NCBI GenBank assembly: GCA_903929485.1
Contig: CAIYUY010000163.1
Location: forward strand, 1 to 35,246
Origin: an uncultured Desulfuromonadales bacterium
GTDB taxonomy: Bacteria > Desulfobacterota > Desulfuromonadia > Geobacterales > CAIOGM01
DNA length: 35,246 nucleotides
Direction: 5' to 3'
This document shows positions 22,305-30,852 of this stretch, piece by piece. The stretch's first letter is position 1; every line of letters starts with the position of its first letter. Made by a program: the position numbers and the translations under genes. Below the pieces are notes generated by a model that saw only the letters and a program-made list of their open reading frames with translations, was not told the DNA's origin and made no database searches.

Positions 22305-24089
22305 TTAATAACTATGAGGACCGGCCACGCTATGGCACCCGACGGCAAGAGTGCCGCAACTGCGTAAACCGGGACCACCGGAACCATTGTACAGGGCGCT
22401 CAACCCGGCCCGGTTCTTGTCAAAATTTATAAGGTGGTCATTAGCGCCCGGGGTAGCCGCGCCGGCAGCCGTGGAGATACCGTGAGGATCATGACAGACG
22501 GAGCAGGCCACACCTTTATTGTAGTGTGACGCATGAAGAGCCGTCGTTCCCCCCGCGGTAAAGCCGGAGGCTGTCGTCATGACAAAGGTAGATACGTTAT
22601 GACAGCGGGAACAAAGATCGTAGTTCAAGGTTCCGTCACCAACATCGTAGGAGTTCTTGAAGAGCATGGGATAGGCGGAACCGTGCGGCTCATGGCAATC
22701 GCTGCAGAAGATCTTCTGGTCGTTCTGATACGACGTTTTCAAACTATTGTAGACGGCAGTTCCACCGGCGTAGCGGCGCGGCAGCAACTCCGAAACCGGA
22801 TGTCTTGAAATAGTGGAATTGAACCGGTTCTGCTCCCGGTAATCGGTGATGACCCGGCTGGGGCGGGAAAGAGACGAGAGGAAGGTCACGTCACTGCCGT
22901 TCGTCCCGGCATGGCAACGATAGCAGACCTGGTATTCGTAAATAGCGGGGTTGACAACCTGAAGGTTCGAATCCACGCCCCTGACACCGCGCAGGGCATC
23001 GCTTATGGCCGGCGCGAGAAGAGTAGAACCCAGGGGGACATTGGCATAACCGGACTGATGGGGATTGTGGCAGTCGACGCACTCCACATGCTTGGATGGT
23101 GGAGGAAAAGTCTCATTCACCGCATGGGTGCTGGGAGGAGCCAGATCATGGCGATACGTCAAGGTCATGGCCGCGGCGATATTAACTCGGTAATTGCTGC
23201 TGTCGTTGTGACAGGTGAGAATACAGTTGCTGTTGACGGGGTTGGAGCCGATATTAATCGGATTAGCATTAATTTTACTGAGCTTGAGCAGATCAATGGC
23301 GGTTTCGTTGTGGTGTGATTTGTGACAGTTCCCGCAGCCGTTGGCGCTGACGATTCCGCCAACAGACGCATTGAACGTACCGCCGCTCTTGTGCGCGGCG
23401 CTGCCGTCCCAGCCGGCCTTGTTGTGGCATGCGGTACAGAGAGGCGAACCCAAGCTGTTGTCCAGTACAAGAAAATTTCCGTACTGATTGTTGTGGGCGT
23501 TATGACAGGCAGTGCATTCCACTACATTTTCCACCAGTTTGATACGCTTGTCCAGCGTTACGGGGTCAACGTATTCCGGAGTGGAGAGACCATCGAAATA
23601 AGACATGGAGATCGGGTGGGTGGTGGAGAGGTCACTCCCCAGATACGAATCATAGGCGTGATTCATTGAGTGAAGCGCAGCATCAAGGAGAAATCCGCCA
23701 TTAAGCACCCCCAACGCGATAGTGCCGTCATGACAGCTCAGGCAAAGCCGCGAGGAACCGGTAGGGAGCCCCGGCTTATTTTTGATGCTGGGAGAATCGT
23801 AAGGGGTATAAGTACTGACATTGGGTAAATCACGGCTCCAGAGTGGAGCGACGACCTCCGGATACTCCGGGACACTCCTGTCAACGGTGGCGTGATGCGG
23901 AGTGTGGCAGAAGATACAGACCCGTGTTTCCCTAACGGAGCTGTATTCAACCTTTCCCGTGGAGGAGACGGAAAGATTATGCGGCGAGTCAAGGATTGAC
24001 GTGGACGCTCCTCCACCGTATGAAGGGATCAACAGTCCGACGGCCATGAAAGCAATGGCGAAAAAGCGGTGGGATGTTTTTGCTATCAT
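22305..24089 (-). CDS. Multiheme c-type cytochrome, 10 canonical plus 2 unusual sites (594 aa)
   Basis: Start chosen at ATG 24089, placed 5 nt after AGGTGA; a GTG at 24098 overlapping the previous stop is the alternative. Signal peptide about 1-28. CX2CH sites at 58, 116, 192, 218, 252, 337, 389, 462, 493 and 529; CILTCH (CX3CH) at 289 and a last CGTLAVGCH (CX6CH) at 578. About 12 hemes, the number found in several Geobacter conduit cytochromes. Residues 30-222 match the separate tetraheme protein. It is the last gene of the conduit operon, 4-nt overlap or close coupling with the NHL gene before it. There is no lipobox, so it is either periplasmic or exported past the outer membrane; side of the membrane not decided. 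Confidence 0.9.
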   Translation of the reverse strand: MIAKTSHRFFAIAFMAVGLLIPSYGGGASTSILDSPHNLSVSSTGKVEYSSVRETRVCIFCHTPHHATVDRSVPEYPEVVAPLWSRDLPNVSTYTPYDSPSIKNKPGLPTGSSRLCLSCHDGTIALGVLNGGFLLDAALHSMNHAYDSYLGSDLSTTHPISMSYFDGLSTPEYVDPVTLDKRIKLVENVVECTACHNAHNNQYGNFLVLDNSLGSPLCTACHNKAGWDGSAAHKSGGTFNASVGGIVSANGCGNCHKSHHNETAIDLLKLSKINANPINIGSNPVNSNCILTCHNDSSNYRVNIAAAMTLTYRHDLAPPSTHAVNETFPPPSKHVECVDCHNPHQSGYANVPLGSTLLAPAISDALRGVRGVDSNLQVVNPAIYEYQVCYRCHAGTNGSDVTFLSSLSRPSRVITDYREQNRFNSTISRHPVSELLPRRYAGGTAVYNSLKTSYQNDQKIFCSDCHEPHGSAYPMLFKNSYDVGDGTLNYDLCSRCHNVSTFVMTTASGFTAGGTTALHASHYNKGVACSVCHDPHGISTAAGAATPGANDHLINFDKNRAGLSALYNGSGGPGLRSCGTLAVGCHSVAGPHSY

Positions 24090-24094
24090 GATCT

Positions 24095-25165
24095 TCACCT
24101 GCCTGAAGGCATCGACGCTACGGATAAAGCGGCGGGTTGCCGCTGTCGCCCATGGTACTGAAACATCTGAATCCGGTTGTTATAGGAATCGGCCACGTAA
24201 ATGGTGTCTTTCCCGTCGATGAAGAGTCCCGACGGCATCCAGAACTCCCCCGGTCGTGAACCGCGGCTGCCGAACGCCATGAGAAGCCTGCCGGATGGAT
24301 CGAAAATCTGCACGGCGTCCTGAAGAGAATCAACCACGTAAATGTTCCCGTCACTATCAACCGCCACCCCCTTGGGCTTGTTGAAGGCGCCGGAAGAATC
24401 TCCCGATGAACCAAAAACAGTGATGAACTCTCCCGTGGCGGAGAGAGTCTGAACCCGAAAATTCAGGGCATCGGTGACGATGAGTCGACCTGAGTGATCC
24501 AGAGCCAGGTCGGTGGGGTGGTTGAACTCTCCAGGGCCATCGCCCAGCAGGCCGAATTCAAATTTACGCACTCCCTCCCGGTCGAAGACAACGATCTTAT
24601 GATTGGCGGTGTCGGTGACGTAGATCTCCCCCGTCCGGGGGGCATAAACGATCCCGGTAGGGCGGGTAATAACCCCGACAATGAACGGCTCAAGGAACTC
24701 GCCACCGGGAGTATGGCGAAAGACCGTCCCCGAGGCGGAGTCGGTGACATAGATCGTCCCCTTGCCGTCACCGGTGATCCCGATGGGGCTTAACAGCGGC
24801 GCCTTTGCGGAACCGGTGAGACGGCGATACACCCCATCCTTCTTGTCATAGAAATGGACGCAACCGGCGCCCGTGTCGGCCAGATAGATACGCCCCTCAC
24901 CGTCGGCGTGAACACCATAGGGGCGAACAATACCGTTGAACTCTTCACCGGTGATGACCTCCGCAAGGCGTTTCCAAAAACCTTTGCCGATTTCCAACTC
25001 GTCCGGGCCATGAAATTCCTTCAGCCACTCTATCCGCGCCTGTTGGGGGGGAGGAGGCCAGAGGAGGATTACTCCCGGAGGAACCGGTGACGGCCGACCG
25101 GAGGCGCATCCACAAAGGGTAAGGAGAGCCACTACAGGGAGCAGGCGGCGCAACAGATGAATCAT
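24095..25165 (-). CDS. NHL-repeat lipoprotein 2 (six-bladed propeller)
   Basis: 356 aa. Lipobox TLCGC, Cys20. After a Pro-rich stretch (WPPPP, 36-40) and a RIEWLKEF helix, six NHL blades can be read from their third strands: IYLADT (93), IYVTDS (138), IYVTDT (181), LIVTDA (228), IYVVDS (276), IYVADS (322). NHL propellers bind proteins or other ligands; no catalytic motif is seen. Starts 21 nt after the porin gene, and its end is coupled to the 594-aa cytochrome. It shares its N-terminal plan (PPPP, then R-V/I-x-F/W-L) with the other NHL protein at 28016-29263, so the two are paralogues flanking the porin. Likely role: docking or assembly of the conduit (inference). NHL proteins are also found beside other Geobacter surface cytochrome genes. 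Confidence 0.9.
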   Translation of the reverse strand: MIHLLRRLLPVVALLTLCGCASGRPSPVPPGVILLWPPPPQQARIEWLKEFHGPDELEIGKGFWKRLAEVITGEEFNGIVRPYGVHADGEGRIYLADTGAGCVHFYDKKDGVYRRLTGSAKAPLLSPIGITGDGKGTIYVTDSASGTVFRHTPGGEFLEPFIVGVITRPTGIVYAPRTGEIYVTDTANHKIVVFDREGVRKFEFGLLGDGPGEFNHPTDLALDHSGRLIVTDALNFRVQTLSATGEFITVFGSSGDSSGAFNKPKGVAVDSDGNIYVVDSLQDAVQIFDPSGRLLMAFGSRGSRPGEFWMPSGLFIDGKDTIYVADSYNNRIQMFQYHGRQRQPAALSVASMPSGR

Positions 25166-25186
25166 GAACTTTATCCCCGTTCACCA

Positions 25187-27235
25187 TCAGAAGTAGCGAC
25201 GAAGCAGCAACCGGACGGTAGTGTCGTTCTGGGCGGAAGCGGACAGCCACAGCCAGTTTGTGGAGGCATCCAGGACCAGATAAAACTTGCCCAGTTTCAT
25301 CTGGTAATTCATCGTGCCGTTGATCACATCCCGGTCAATGGAACTCCCGCGAGTCATGAGATAGTTGAGTGAGAGTCGGAACATGCCGTTACGCAGAAGC
25401 GGCCGGGCATAGGTAGTCTGTACCGAAAGGAGATTGTCCGTGCCGCTGGTCGCGGCAACCATCGAACCTCCGAACCGATACCACGAATAGGTGTCGACGA
25501 CCGAGGCGGTTACAACATTCACTCCGAAAGGGGGGGGAGTAAGCGCCCATCTCCCCTGCACGGAGTCGCGGCGATCATTGTCGCTCTCCACACGACTGTA
25601 CTCAACCGCCAGGAAATTACTCGGGACTCTCATCTCTCCACCAATCCTGAGACTACTCTGGGAGCTGAGATAAAGCATATCGGAACGGCCGGAGATCAGA
25701 TTCTGGGAGATGTCATTATAATAGGCGAAAAGTCTGTACCTGTTTTCAAAGAGTGAGAGATTGGCGTTGGTGGCAAAGGTCGTCGTGGAAAATGAGCTGG
25801 TGGGATCAACGAGATACTGGTACGTCACGGTCACTGCATCGCCTGCCTTGAGATGAGAACTTGCGACGTTTATATCCAGGTAGGTGAAAGAGCCGTGAGT
25901 AACAACCGTATAATCGACTATATTCGAATACACGACCGGCCCGATGGAGACTATCGGGATGAAGGAACCGTCAACGTTCCCATTGGCCAGCTGATTCTGC
26001 GGGTAATTGAGAGAAAGCGTCATTTTTTCATTATTTGCGATCTGTACCGCCGAGGTCAGGTCGCGATCGGTGACCCCGTACCGCTGGGAGACCTGCAACT
26101 GCAGTGTACTGGCGCGGGGAAGATTTTTGGTGTATCCCAGCGAGCCCCCTCCCGAAATAGTGCCGGTGCTGCCGGTGTTATAATCGCTCTTCGTCCCCGC
26201 TACATCCAGGTGTGTGCTGAGACTGTCAAACAACTTGTGATTCACCCATGCCGAGCCGGTATTGGAGGTGGTTGACTGGCTGATGCTCTTCCCCCCCCCA
26301 TACTCGGAACTGTTGAACGTGTAGGCGACGGCGCTCTGCAACGCTCTCCCGAAATCAAGGAAAGCAGATTCGCTCAAGTTGCACGACCGACTGCTGAAGA
26401 GACCGGAACTGTTGTCAAACGTGACCACGGATTGAACTCTTTTATTATGGTAGGAGCGAAAGTCCCAGGTGAGAGAGTTATTCAGGGTGAGAATCAGGTT
26501 GTCCATGGAGTAATTCGTGGCGTAATAACTGTTTTTCCCCTGGGAATTCACGGTGGTAGAGGAAGAGTTATCGGACTGATTATAGTTGAGAGTCAGGGTT
26601 GTGTAGCTGTACTTACCGGCCTTGTTGGCGCTCTGAAGAGTGAACAGATGATATTTTTGAGACCAGCTGTCATCACCCGAGCTGCTGTCGGAGCCGGACC
26701 ATGAATAGAGCAACTGAGTCGGAAGATACGCGTTACGGATGGTGACTCCGACGCCATAGGTCTCGATTGTCTGATTATAACCGGCGCTGAAATCCTGCTG
26801 TATCCACTGCTGTTCCCGTTGGGCGAAAAAAGTAACGGGAAGCAGCTTTTTTTCGAGTATTTTACCGTTAATATTGTAATTCAGATCCAGATTATTGTAA
26901 TTGCTCCCCGACCCGTCCCCCCGTGAAACCATGTTCATGTCGTATTTCAGATACAGAGATGCGGAACCGTGAAGCAGCCGGGGATCATAGACGGCATAGT
27001 CGGTGGAAACTGAGTAAGCCGGTGTGACGGCATTACGATTATTCGTGATGGAGCTGTCCGCTCCCCCCCCCTGTCCATTGTGCGTATACCCGCTCCCCGC
27101 GTAAAGATACTGCACCTCGGCGTATTGACGCACATTTCCGTACATAAAAATAGGCATCTCTTGGGCGGCGCCGGGAGAGACAGAGCCAAGAAGCGAAAGG
27201 AGCAGCAATGCGATGATCAGGAATCGAGGCGTCAT
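25187..27235 (-). CDS. Outer-membrane beta-barrel of a porin-cytochrome conduit
   Basis: 682 aa. Signal peptide about 1-24 (PGAAQ), then alternating polar/aromatic strands throughout, rich in Ser, Asn, Tyr and Thr, with no Cys near hemes and a final Phe (LLLRRYF), the outer-membrane insertion signal. Length and composition suit a barrel of 20 or more strands, as in the OmbB/ExtB/MtrB-type porins, though sequence is too divergent to name. It is set between a pentaheme lipoprotein and, one gene on, a roughly 12-heme cytochrome; this neighbourhood is the main evidence for a conduit. The ribosome site is weak (AGGTAA, 14 nt away) and the gene starts 11 nt after the cytochrome stop, so translational coupling is likely. 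Confidence 0.85.
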   Translation of the reverse strand: MTPRFLIIALLLLSLLGSVSPGAAQEMPIFMYGNVRQYAEVQYLYAGSGYTHNGQGGGADSSITNNRNAVTPAYSVSTDYAVYDPRLLHGSASLYLKYDMNMVSRGDGSGSNYNNLDLNYNINGKILEKKLLPVTFFAQREQQWIQQDFSAGYNQTIETYGVGVTIRNAYLPTQLLYSWSGSDSSSGDDSWSQKYHLFTLQSANKAGKYSYTTLTLNYNQSDNSSSTTVNSQGKNSYYATNYSMDNLILTLNNSLTWDFRSYHNKRVQSVVTFDNSSGLFSSRSCNLSESAFLDFGRALQSAVAYTFNSSEYGGGKSISQSTTSNTGSAWVNHKLFDSLSTHLDVAGTKSDYNTGSTGTISGGGSLGYTKNLPRASTLQLQVSQRYGVTDRDLTSAVQIANNEKMTLSLNYPQNQLANGNVDGSFIPIVSIGPVVYSNIVDYTVVTHGSFTYLDINVASSHLKAGDAVTVTYQYLVDPTSSFSTTTFATNANLSLFENRYRLFAYYNDISQNLISGRSDMLYLSSQSSLRIGGEMRVPSNFLAVEYSRVESDNDRRDSVQGRWALTPPPFGVNVVTASVVDTYSWYRFGGSMVAATSGTDNLLSVQTTYARPLLRNGMFRLSLNYLMTRGSSIDRDVINGTMNYQMKLGKFYLVLDASTNWLWLSASAQNDTTVRLLLRRYF

Positions 27236-27246
27236 GAATTTGGCGA

Positions 27247-28035
27247 TTACCTGAGGAAATAACGTGCAGCCCCTTTATGGGGGTTATGGCATTCGGGACA
27301 AGCGATCTCGGCCTTTGCCGACCGATCGTGCATCCGTTTTGCCAGACGAGGCTCCTGATGGCATTTGGAACAGAGCGTGGGTCCGTCGGACTTCAAGAGG
27401 AACCTGTTCACCGAACTGTGCGGATCATGACAGGCTAGACAGTTACCGGCGGCTGCAGGTGCGTGAACGGAAGCCCCCTTGGCGATGGTGTCATGACAGG
27501 TGACGCAGAGCTCTCCCAGCGGGACAATGAAGCCGCTTTCAGTGGTCTTGTTGTGACAGTAATCACAATGCTTATCCCGATACGGCGGGTGCTCCGAAGC
27601 CCCTTTTTTCACGGAACCATTGCCGCTACCGTTACTCCCCCCATTGGCGTGTCCGTTGGGATGCCCGTTGCCGCCGCCGTTGCCGTTGCCGCCGCCGTTG
27701 CCGTTGCCGTTGCCGTTGCCGCCGCCGTTGCTGACGCCGCCGTTACTGACGCCGTTGCTGCCGCCGTTACTGACGCCGTTGCTGCTACTTACGCCGTTAC
27801 TCTTCTTGGGGAGCTGACGCGACTCCAACCAGTTAGCGCAGTATGTATCCGGAGGAGGCGGGGCGGGAACCCCGTCGAAGATGTACGAACTAAGGTTGTC
27901 CCTGATCGCGGGAGTACACCCCACGCAGAGAGATAACAAGATAGTTGTCAGGCAGCGCCCGCCCCAAAGAGGGATTTTGCGGCGAGGCGTTATAACAGTC
28001 CCACGCTGATCCTGCTCAAGGCTTACGCGTTTCAA
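27247..28035 (-). CDS. Pentaheme c-type lipoprotein with Gly/Asn tether
   Basis: 262 aa from TTG 28035, supported by AGGAGGAG 7 nt upstream; it overlaps the end of the NHL gene by 20 nt. Lipoprotein signal with Cys40 (LCVGC; Cys at -3 is unusual). Residues 41-78 contain YIFDGVPAPPPPDTYCANW. Residues 79-140 are almost only Gly, Asn and Ser, a flexible tether. Five CX2CH sites follow at 157, 177, 199, 222 and 246, with PH after two of them. A five-heme lipoprotein beside a porin matches the ExtC/ExtF-like part of Geobacter Ext conduits. The tether would let the heme domain reach away from the membrane. Whether it faces the periplasm or the outside is not visible. Confidence 0.9.
   Translation of the reverse strand: MKRVSLEQDQRGTVITPRRKIPLWGGRCLTTILLSLCVGCTPAIRDNLSSYIFDGVPAPPPPDTYCANWLESRQLPKKSNGVSSSNGVSNGGSNGVSNGGVSNGGGNGNGNGNGGGNGNGGGNGHPNGHANGGSNGSGNGSVKKGASEHPPYRDKHCDYCHNKTTESGFIVPLGELCVTCHDTIAKGASVHAPAAAGNCLACHDPHSSVNRFLLKSDGPTLCSKCHQEPRLAKRMHDRSAKAEIACPECHNPHKGAARYFLR
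27660..27798. repeat. In-frame GC-rich micro/minisatellite coding the Gly/Asn tether
   Basis: Tandem GCCGTT/GCCGCC hexamers and longer units of the type CCGTTACTGACG fill this part of the pentaheme gene. All units are multiples of 3, so copy-number change alters tether length and keeps the frame. Confidence 0.85.
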
Positions 28036-29263
28036 GAAGATCTCCTCCTACTGCCGCGTTAGAGCTGCCTGTACCCGCCGAACTCTTGCTTGAGGGGATC
28101 GGAACCGCTTTCCCGGGTGGGATACTAACGGGAGCATTCCCCTGGGGCGAGGTAACGGGTTGTTTGCCCCCTTCCTTCAGGTGGCCCAAGCCATAGACCG
28201 AGACAGCATCGTGGCCGAACTGGTTGGCCACATAGATAAGCTCTTCCAATTGGAAAGAGTGGTCGGTGAATTTGCTGAAGTATTCCAAGTTGTTTTTACT
28301 CAGCCAGATGCTGGTGGGGACGTTCAGTGAACCAGCGGGCAAACCCGGATTGCCGAAGTACATGAGAAGGCGCCCTTCGTCGTTGAATATCTGTACATTC
28401 TGAAGGCCCGAATCAACAACAAAGATCCTCCCCTGGGCGTCCACGCTTATTCCCTTGGGACGGGCGAATTCACCGAATCTGTCGCCCAGCCTGCCGAAGT
28501 TCAGCAGCACATGCCCATCCCTATCTATTTTTATGACATGCCCATCCATGTTGGTAACATATAAAACCCCCTTATCATCCAGCGTAATACCGATGGGACC
28601 GGCTAGATCGCCGTCCTGACCACCAGTATCGAAGCTCCTGATCAGGGTGCCGCTGTTACGGTCCAACACCTTTATGTTTGCCTCTTCGATATCAACCCAA
28701 TAGATATGGTCGTGATCAACGGCTATGGCCGACGGCTTTTTCACGAGATCCTTGCCCAAGGATTGAACGAAATCGCCGTCGGCGGTGAAGACCAAAATTT
28801 CCTTGCGTTTGGTATCCACCACGTAGAGCCTGCCGTTCTCATCAACCGCCAGCCAGGTCGGCTTTTTCATCTGTCCCTGGCCGCCGTTTCCTCTCAGGGG
28901 GGCGAAGGTCTTACGGTTCAGATCAATGCGGAAGATGGTGTTGGTAGCGGTGTCGGTTACATAAACAATTCCCTGGTAATCAACCACCGAGTAAGGCTTC
29001 TGGATGTTCAGCAATCGATCCGGCTGGTCAGTACCGGAAATAAATTTCTCCAGCCAGCTCTTTTCCGCTTCGATAATTTTCGAGCTATTGAAGCTGACCA
29101 GAAACTGGACGCGCGGCTCATTGGGAGGCGGGGGGAAAAATACGGGGAGAGCTTTTCTCGTGGCGGCGGTGTTGGAACAGCCCGCCAGCAGGTTGCCCCC
29201 AAGGAGGAGCAGCAACAGCAGTGAAAAAAAACGTCTTGAAAAAGAGATGACAACGGACGGCAT
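28016..29263 (-). CDS. NHL-repeat lipoprotein 1
   Basis: 415 aa from ATG 29263, which overlaps the stop of the preceding cytochrome gene by one base (TGATG). Lipobox LLAGC, Cys29. Then FFPPPP and RVQFLVSF, followed by NHL blades visible at VYVTDT, LYVVDT, IYWVDI, LYVTNM, IFVVDS and a last YVANQF, about residues 75-365; the C-terminal 45 residues are a Pro/Ser-rich tail. Paralogue of the NHL lipoprotein at 24095-25165. It lies between the 459-aa and the pentaheme cytochromes, so it is part of the conduit operon. No enzyme signature; a structural or docking role in the conduit is inferred. Confidence 0.9.
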   Translation of the reverse strand: MPSVVISFSRRFFSLLLLLLLGGNLLAGCSNTAATRKALPVFFPPPPNEPRVQFLVSFNSSKIIEAEKSWLEKFISGTDQPDRLLNIQKPYSVVDYQGIVYVTDTATNTIFRIDLNRKTFAPLRGNGGQGQMKKPTWLAVDENGRLYVVDTKRKEILVFTADGDFVQSLGKDLVKKPSAIAVDHDHIYWVDIEEANIKVLDRNSGTLIRSFDTGGQDGDLAGPIGITLDDKGVLYVTNMDGHVIKIDRDGHVLLNFGRLGDRFGEFARPKGISVDAQGRIFVVDSGLQNVQIFNDEGRLLMYFGNPGLPAGSLNVPTSIWLSKNNLEYFSKFTDHSFQLEELIYVANQFGHDAVSVYGLGHLKEGGKQPVTSPQGNAPVSIPPGKAVPIPSSKSSAGTGSSNAAVGGDLLETRKP

Positions 29264-30642
29264 CAGTGCGCTCCTTGACGTGCGGAAGGGGGCTGGCCGG
29301 ATCCGGCCGGGCCCGCGGGATGGTACTCCACCGGGCTGAGACGGTCGTAGGAGAGGCTCTTGTGACAACCGGAGGCGCATCGCCCTCCTGTTTCCGTTAT
29401 CTCCAACTTGAAGGGAATCTTCCACTCCCCGAATGTCGATCCAACCGAATTGGTCAACTTCGGACCATTGGCAGCGTGGGGTTCGTGGCAAGCGCGACAG
29501 CTTCTCCCCTTGAGGTTGTTCACCACATGAACATAATGAAGATTCCGGTTGCCGTTACGGAACTTGGTGTAGATGGTGGTATCGGCAAAACGAAGCAGAT
29601 TTTTTTCATGGCATTTAAGGCAAAGAGCATACGCCCCTTCCGTGTACGGCGCGTAGTAGGTGGCGGGATACGGAGCCGTCAGCAGTCTGAAATTATCGGT
29701 GCCATGGGGGTCGTGACATCCGGTGCATCGTCCCTGGGCGATGGGGCCGTGAATCTGTGTTTTTCCCTTCAATTCATCGGCGATATTTTTCAGCGGCGCC
29801 AATTTGTTGTCTCCATGACAGCCGAGACAGAGCGTCTTTTCGTCCACGGGAAGGAGTTTTTTGAAGTTTGAGGCGTGAGGTGAATGACATGCGCCGCAAC
29901 CGCGCTCTTGGGTAAGAGGCTTGTGCAACCGCTTGACCTTGACCAACTGGCTTTCTATGGTTTTATGACATTCAAAGCAGAGTTCAGGCATCTTCCTGAC
30001 GCCGAGATTAAGATTATTGGAACTGTGCGGATCATGGCATGATGTACAACCCGAGACCTCAATGGGTGGATGGATAACCTTGGACGTTGACATCAGGTTT
30101 TTGATATCGTCGTGGCAGCTCAGGCAGAGGGAATTTACCGGTCCTTTCAGAAGGGTTTTCGCAACAGTCCCATGAGGATCGTGGCAGGAAGAGCAGGATC
30201 CCGTGGCCACCGGCGCATGAACATGCTCCTTGGTAAAAGCCCCCTTGTCATGGCAGCTGAGGCAAAGCCCGCTGAGATCTTCACTATTTTTCAGGAGGAA
30301 CCGGCCGTCGGCGCCGTGGGGCTGATGGCAGGCGAGGCACTCACCCTCCTTTACGGGGAGGTGCGACACCGGCCCCTTACCGGGAGAATCATGGCAGGTG
30401 GCGCAGAGTTTTCCTCCCTGGAGAGCAAGGGTGAAACTCTTCTCCCCTGCAACGGGGTGCCGCGGAGAGTTTTGCTTATGACAGGGAGCACACTCCCCGG
30501 ACTTCACCGGGTCATGCGGTCTTTTAACGGAGGTCACCGTGATATGACAGGTTCCCGTCAGGCAACCACCGGCTGCCGCGCAGAGGGATGGAAGTAAAAA
30601 AAAGAGGGCGACTACCGGCGCCAGGATGTGGCTGCGTAGCAT
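29263..30642 (-). CDS. Multiheme c-type cytochrome, doubled-CXXCH type (13 canonical plus 2 unusual sites)
   Basis: 459 aa from ATG 30642 (AAGGA ribosome site; signal peptide about 1-24). CX2CH sites have first Cys at 51, 80, 102, 127, 150, 173, 199, 222, 249, 272, 306, 341 and 382. A CX4CH (CLTGTCH) at 27 and a CX3CH (CASGCH) at 422 bracket them. Most sites come in pairs, one followed by a D/Q/S-PH, the doubled CXXCH motif; linear arrays of this kind act as electron wires. Lysine-rich, no lipobox, so soluble periplasmic (or secreted). It is the first gene of the conduit operon, about 160 nt downstream of a -24/-12 promoter. Most likely the periplasmic input to the porin. Confidence 0.93.
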   Translation of the reverse strand: MLRSHILAPVVALFFLLPSLCAAAGGCLTGTCHITVTSVKRPHDPVKSGECAPCHKQNSPRHPVAGEKSFTLALQGGKLCATCHDSPGKGPVSHLPVKEGECLACHQPHGADGRFLLKNSEDLSGLCLSCHDKGAFTKEHVHAPVATGSCSSCHDPHGTVAKTLLKGPVNSLCLSCHDDIKNLMSTSKVIHPPIEVSGCTSCHDPHSSNNLNLGVRKMPELCFECHKTIESQLVKVKRLHKPLTQERGCGACHSPHASNFKKLLPVDEKTLCLGCHGDNKLAPLKNIADELKGKTQIHGPIAQGRCTGCHDPHGTDNFRLLTAPYPATYYAPYTEGAYALCLKCHEKNLLRFADTTIYTKFRNGNRNLHYVHVVNNLKGRSCRACHEPHAANGPKLTNSVGSTFGEWKIPFKLEITETGGRCASGCHKSLSYDRLSPVEYHPAGPAGSGQPPSARQGAH

Positions 30643-30753
30643 AAGTGGCGATTCCTTGAATGGTGAAAAAGCCTGCGAGGTCGCGGCGTGTATCTGCATG
30701 TGCGCTGCTTCTTCTACCATATAACCCTGCCGAATAAAAGTTAATAATGTCCT

Positions 30754-30767
30754 CTTCCCTCGGGAAG
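30754..30767 (-). other. Hairpin in the leader of the conduit operon
   Basis: CTTCC-CGAG-GGAAG on the minus strand, 5-bp arms and a tetraloop, lies mid-leader about 112 nt before the ATG. No T-run follows, so it is not a terminator. Confidence 0.5.
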
Positions 30768-30811
30768 CACGGGGATCTTGGCCGTTCCAGGGGAGACGAC
30801 TCTTTTTGCGG

Positions 30812-30829
30812 ATGCAGGGATCGTGCCAA
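30812..30829 (-). promoter_or_regulatory. Sigma-54-type promoter (conduit operon)
   Basis: Minus strand TGGCACGATCCCTGCAT: GG at 30827-30826, ten bases, GC at 30815-30814. It is the best match of the four to TGGCACG-N4-TTGCA, and it lies only 24 nt after the trmL stop. Leader length about 160 nt. Confidence 0.8.
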
Positions 30830-30852
30830 CCCTTCCCCACCCACTCCAGGGA

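Noticed and set aside
27463-27936. Plus-strand ORF, Ala/Val-rich, opposite the pentaheme lipoprotein gene
   Set aside because: Its composition is the shadow of the Gly/Asn repeat; the minus frame has heme motifs and a lipobox.
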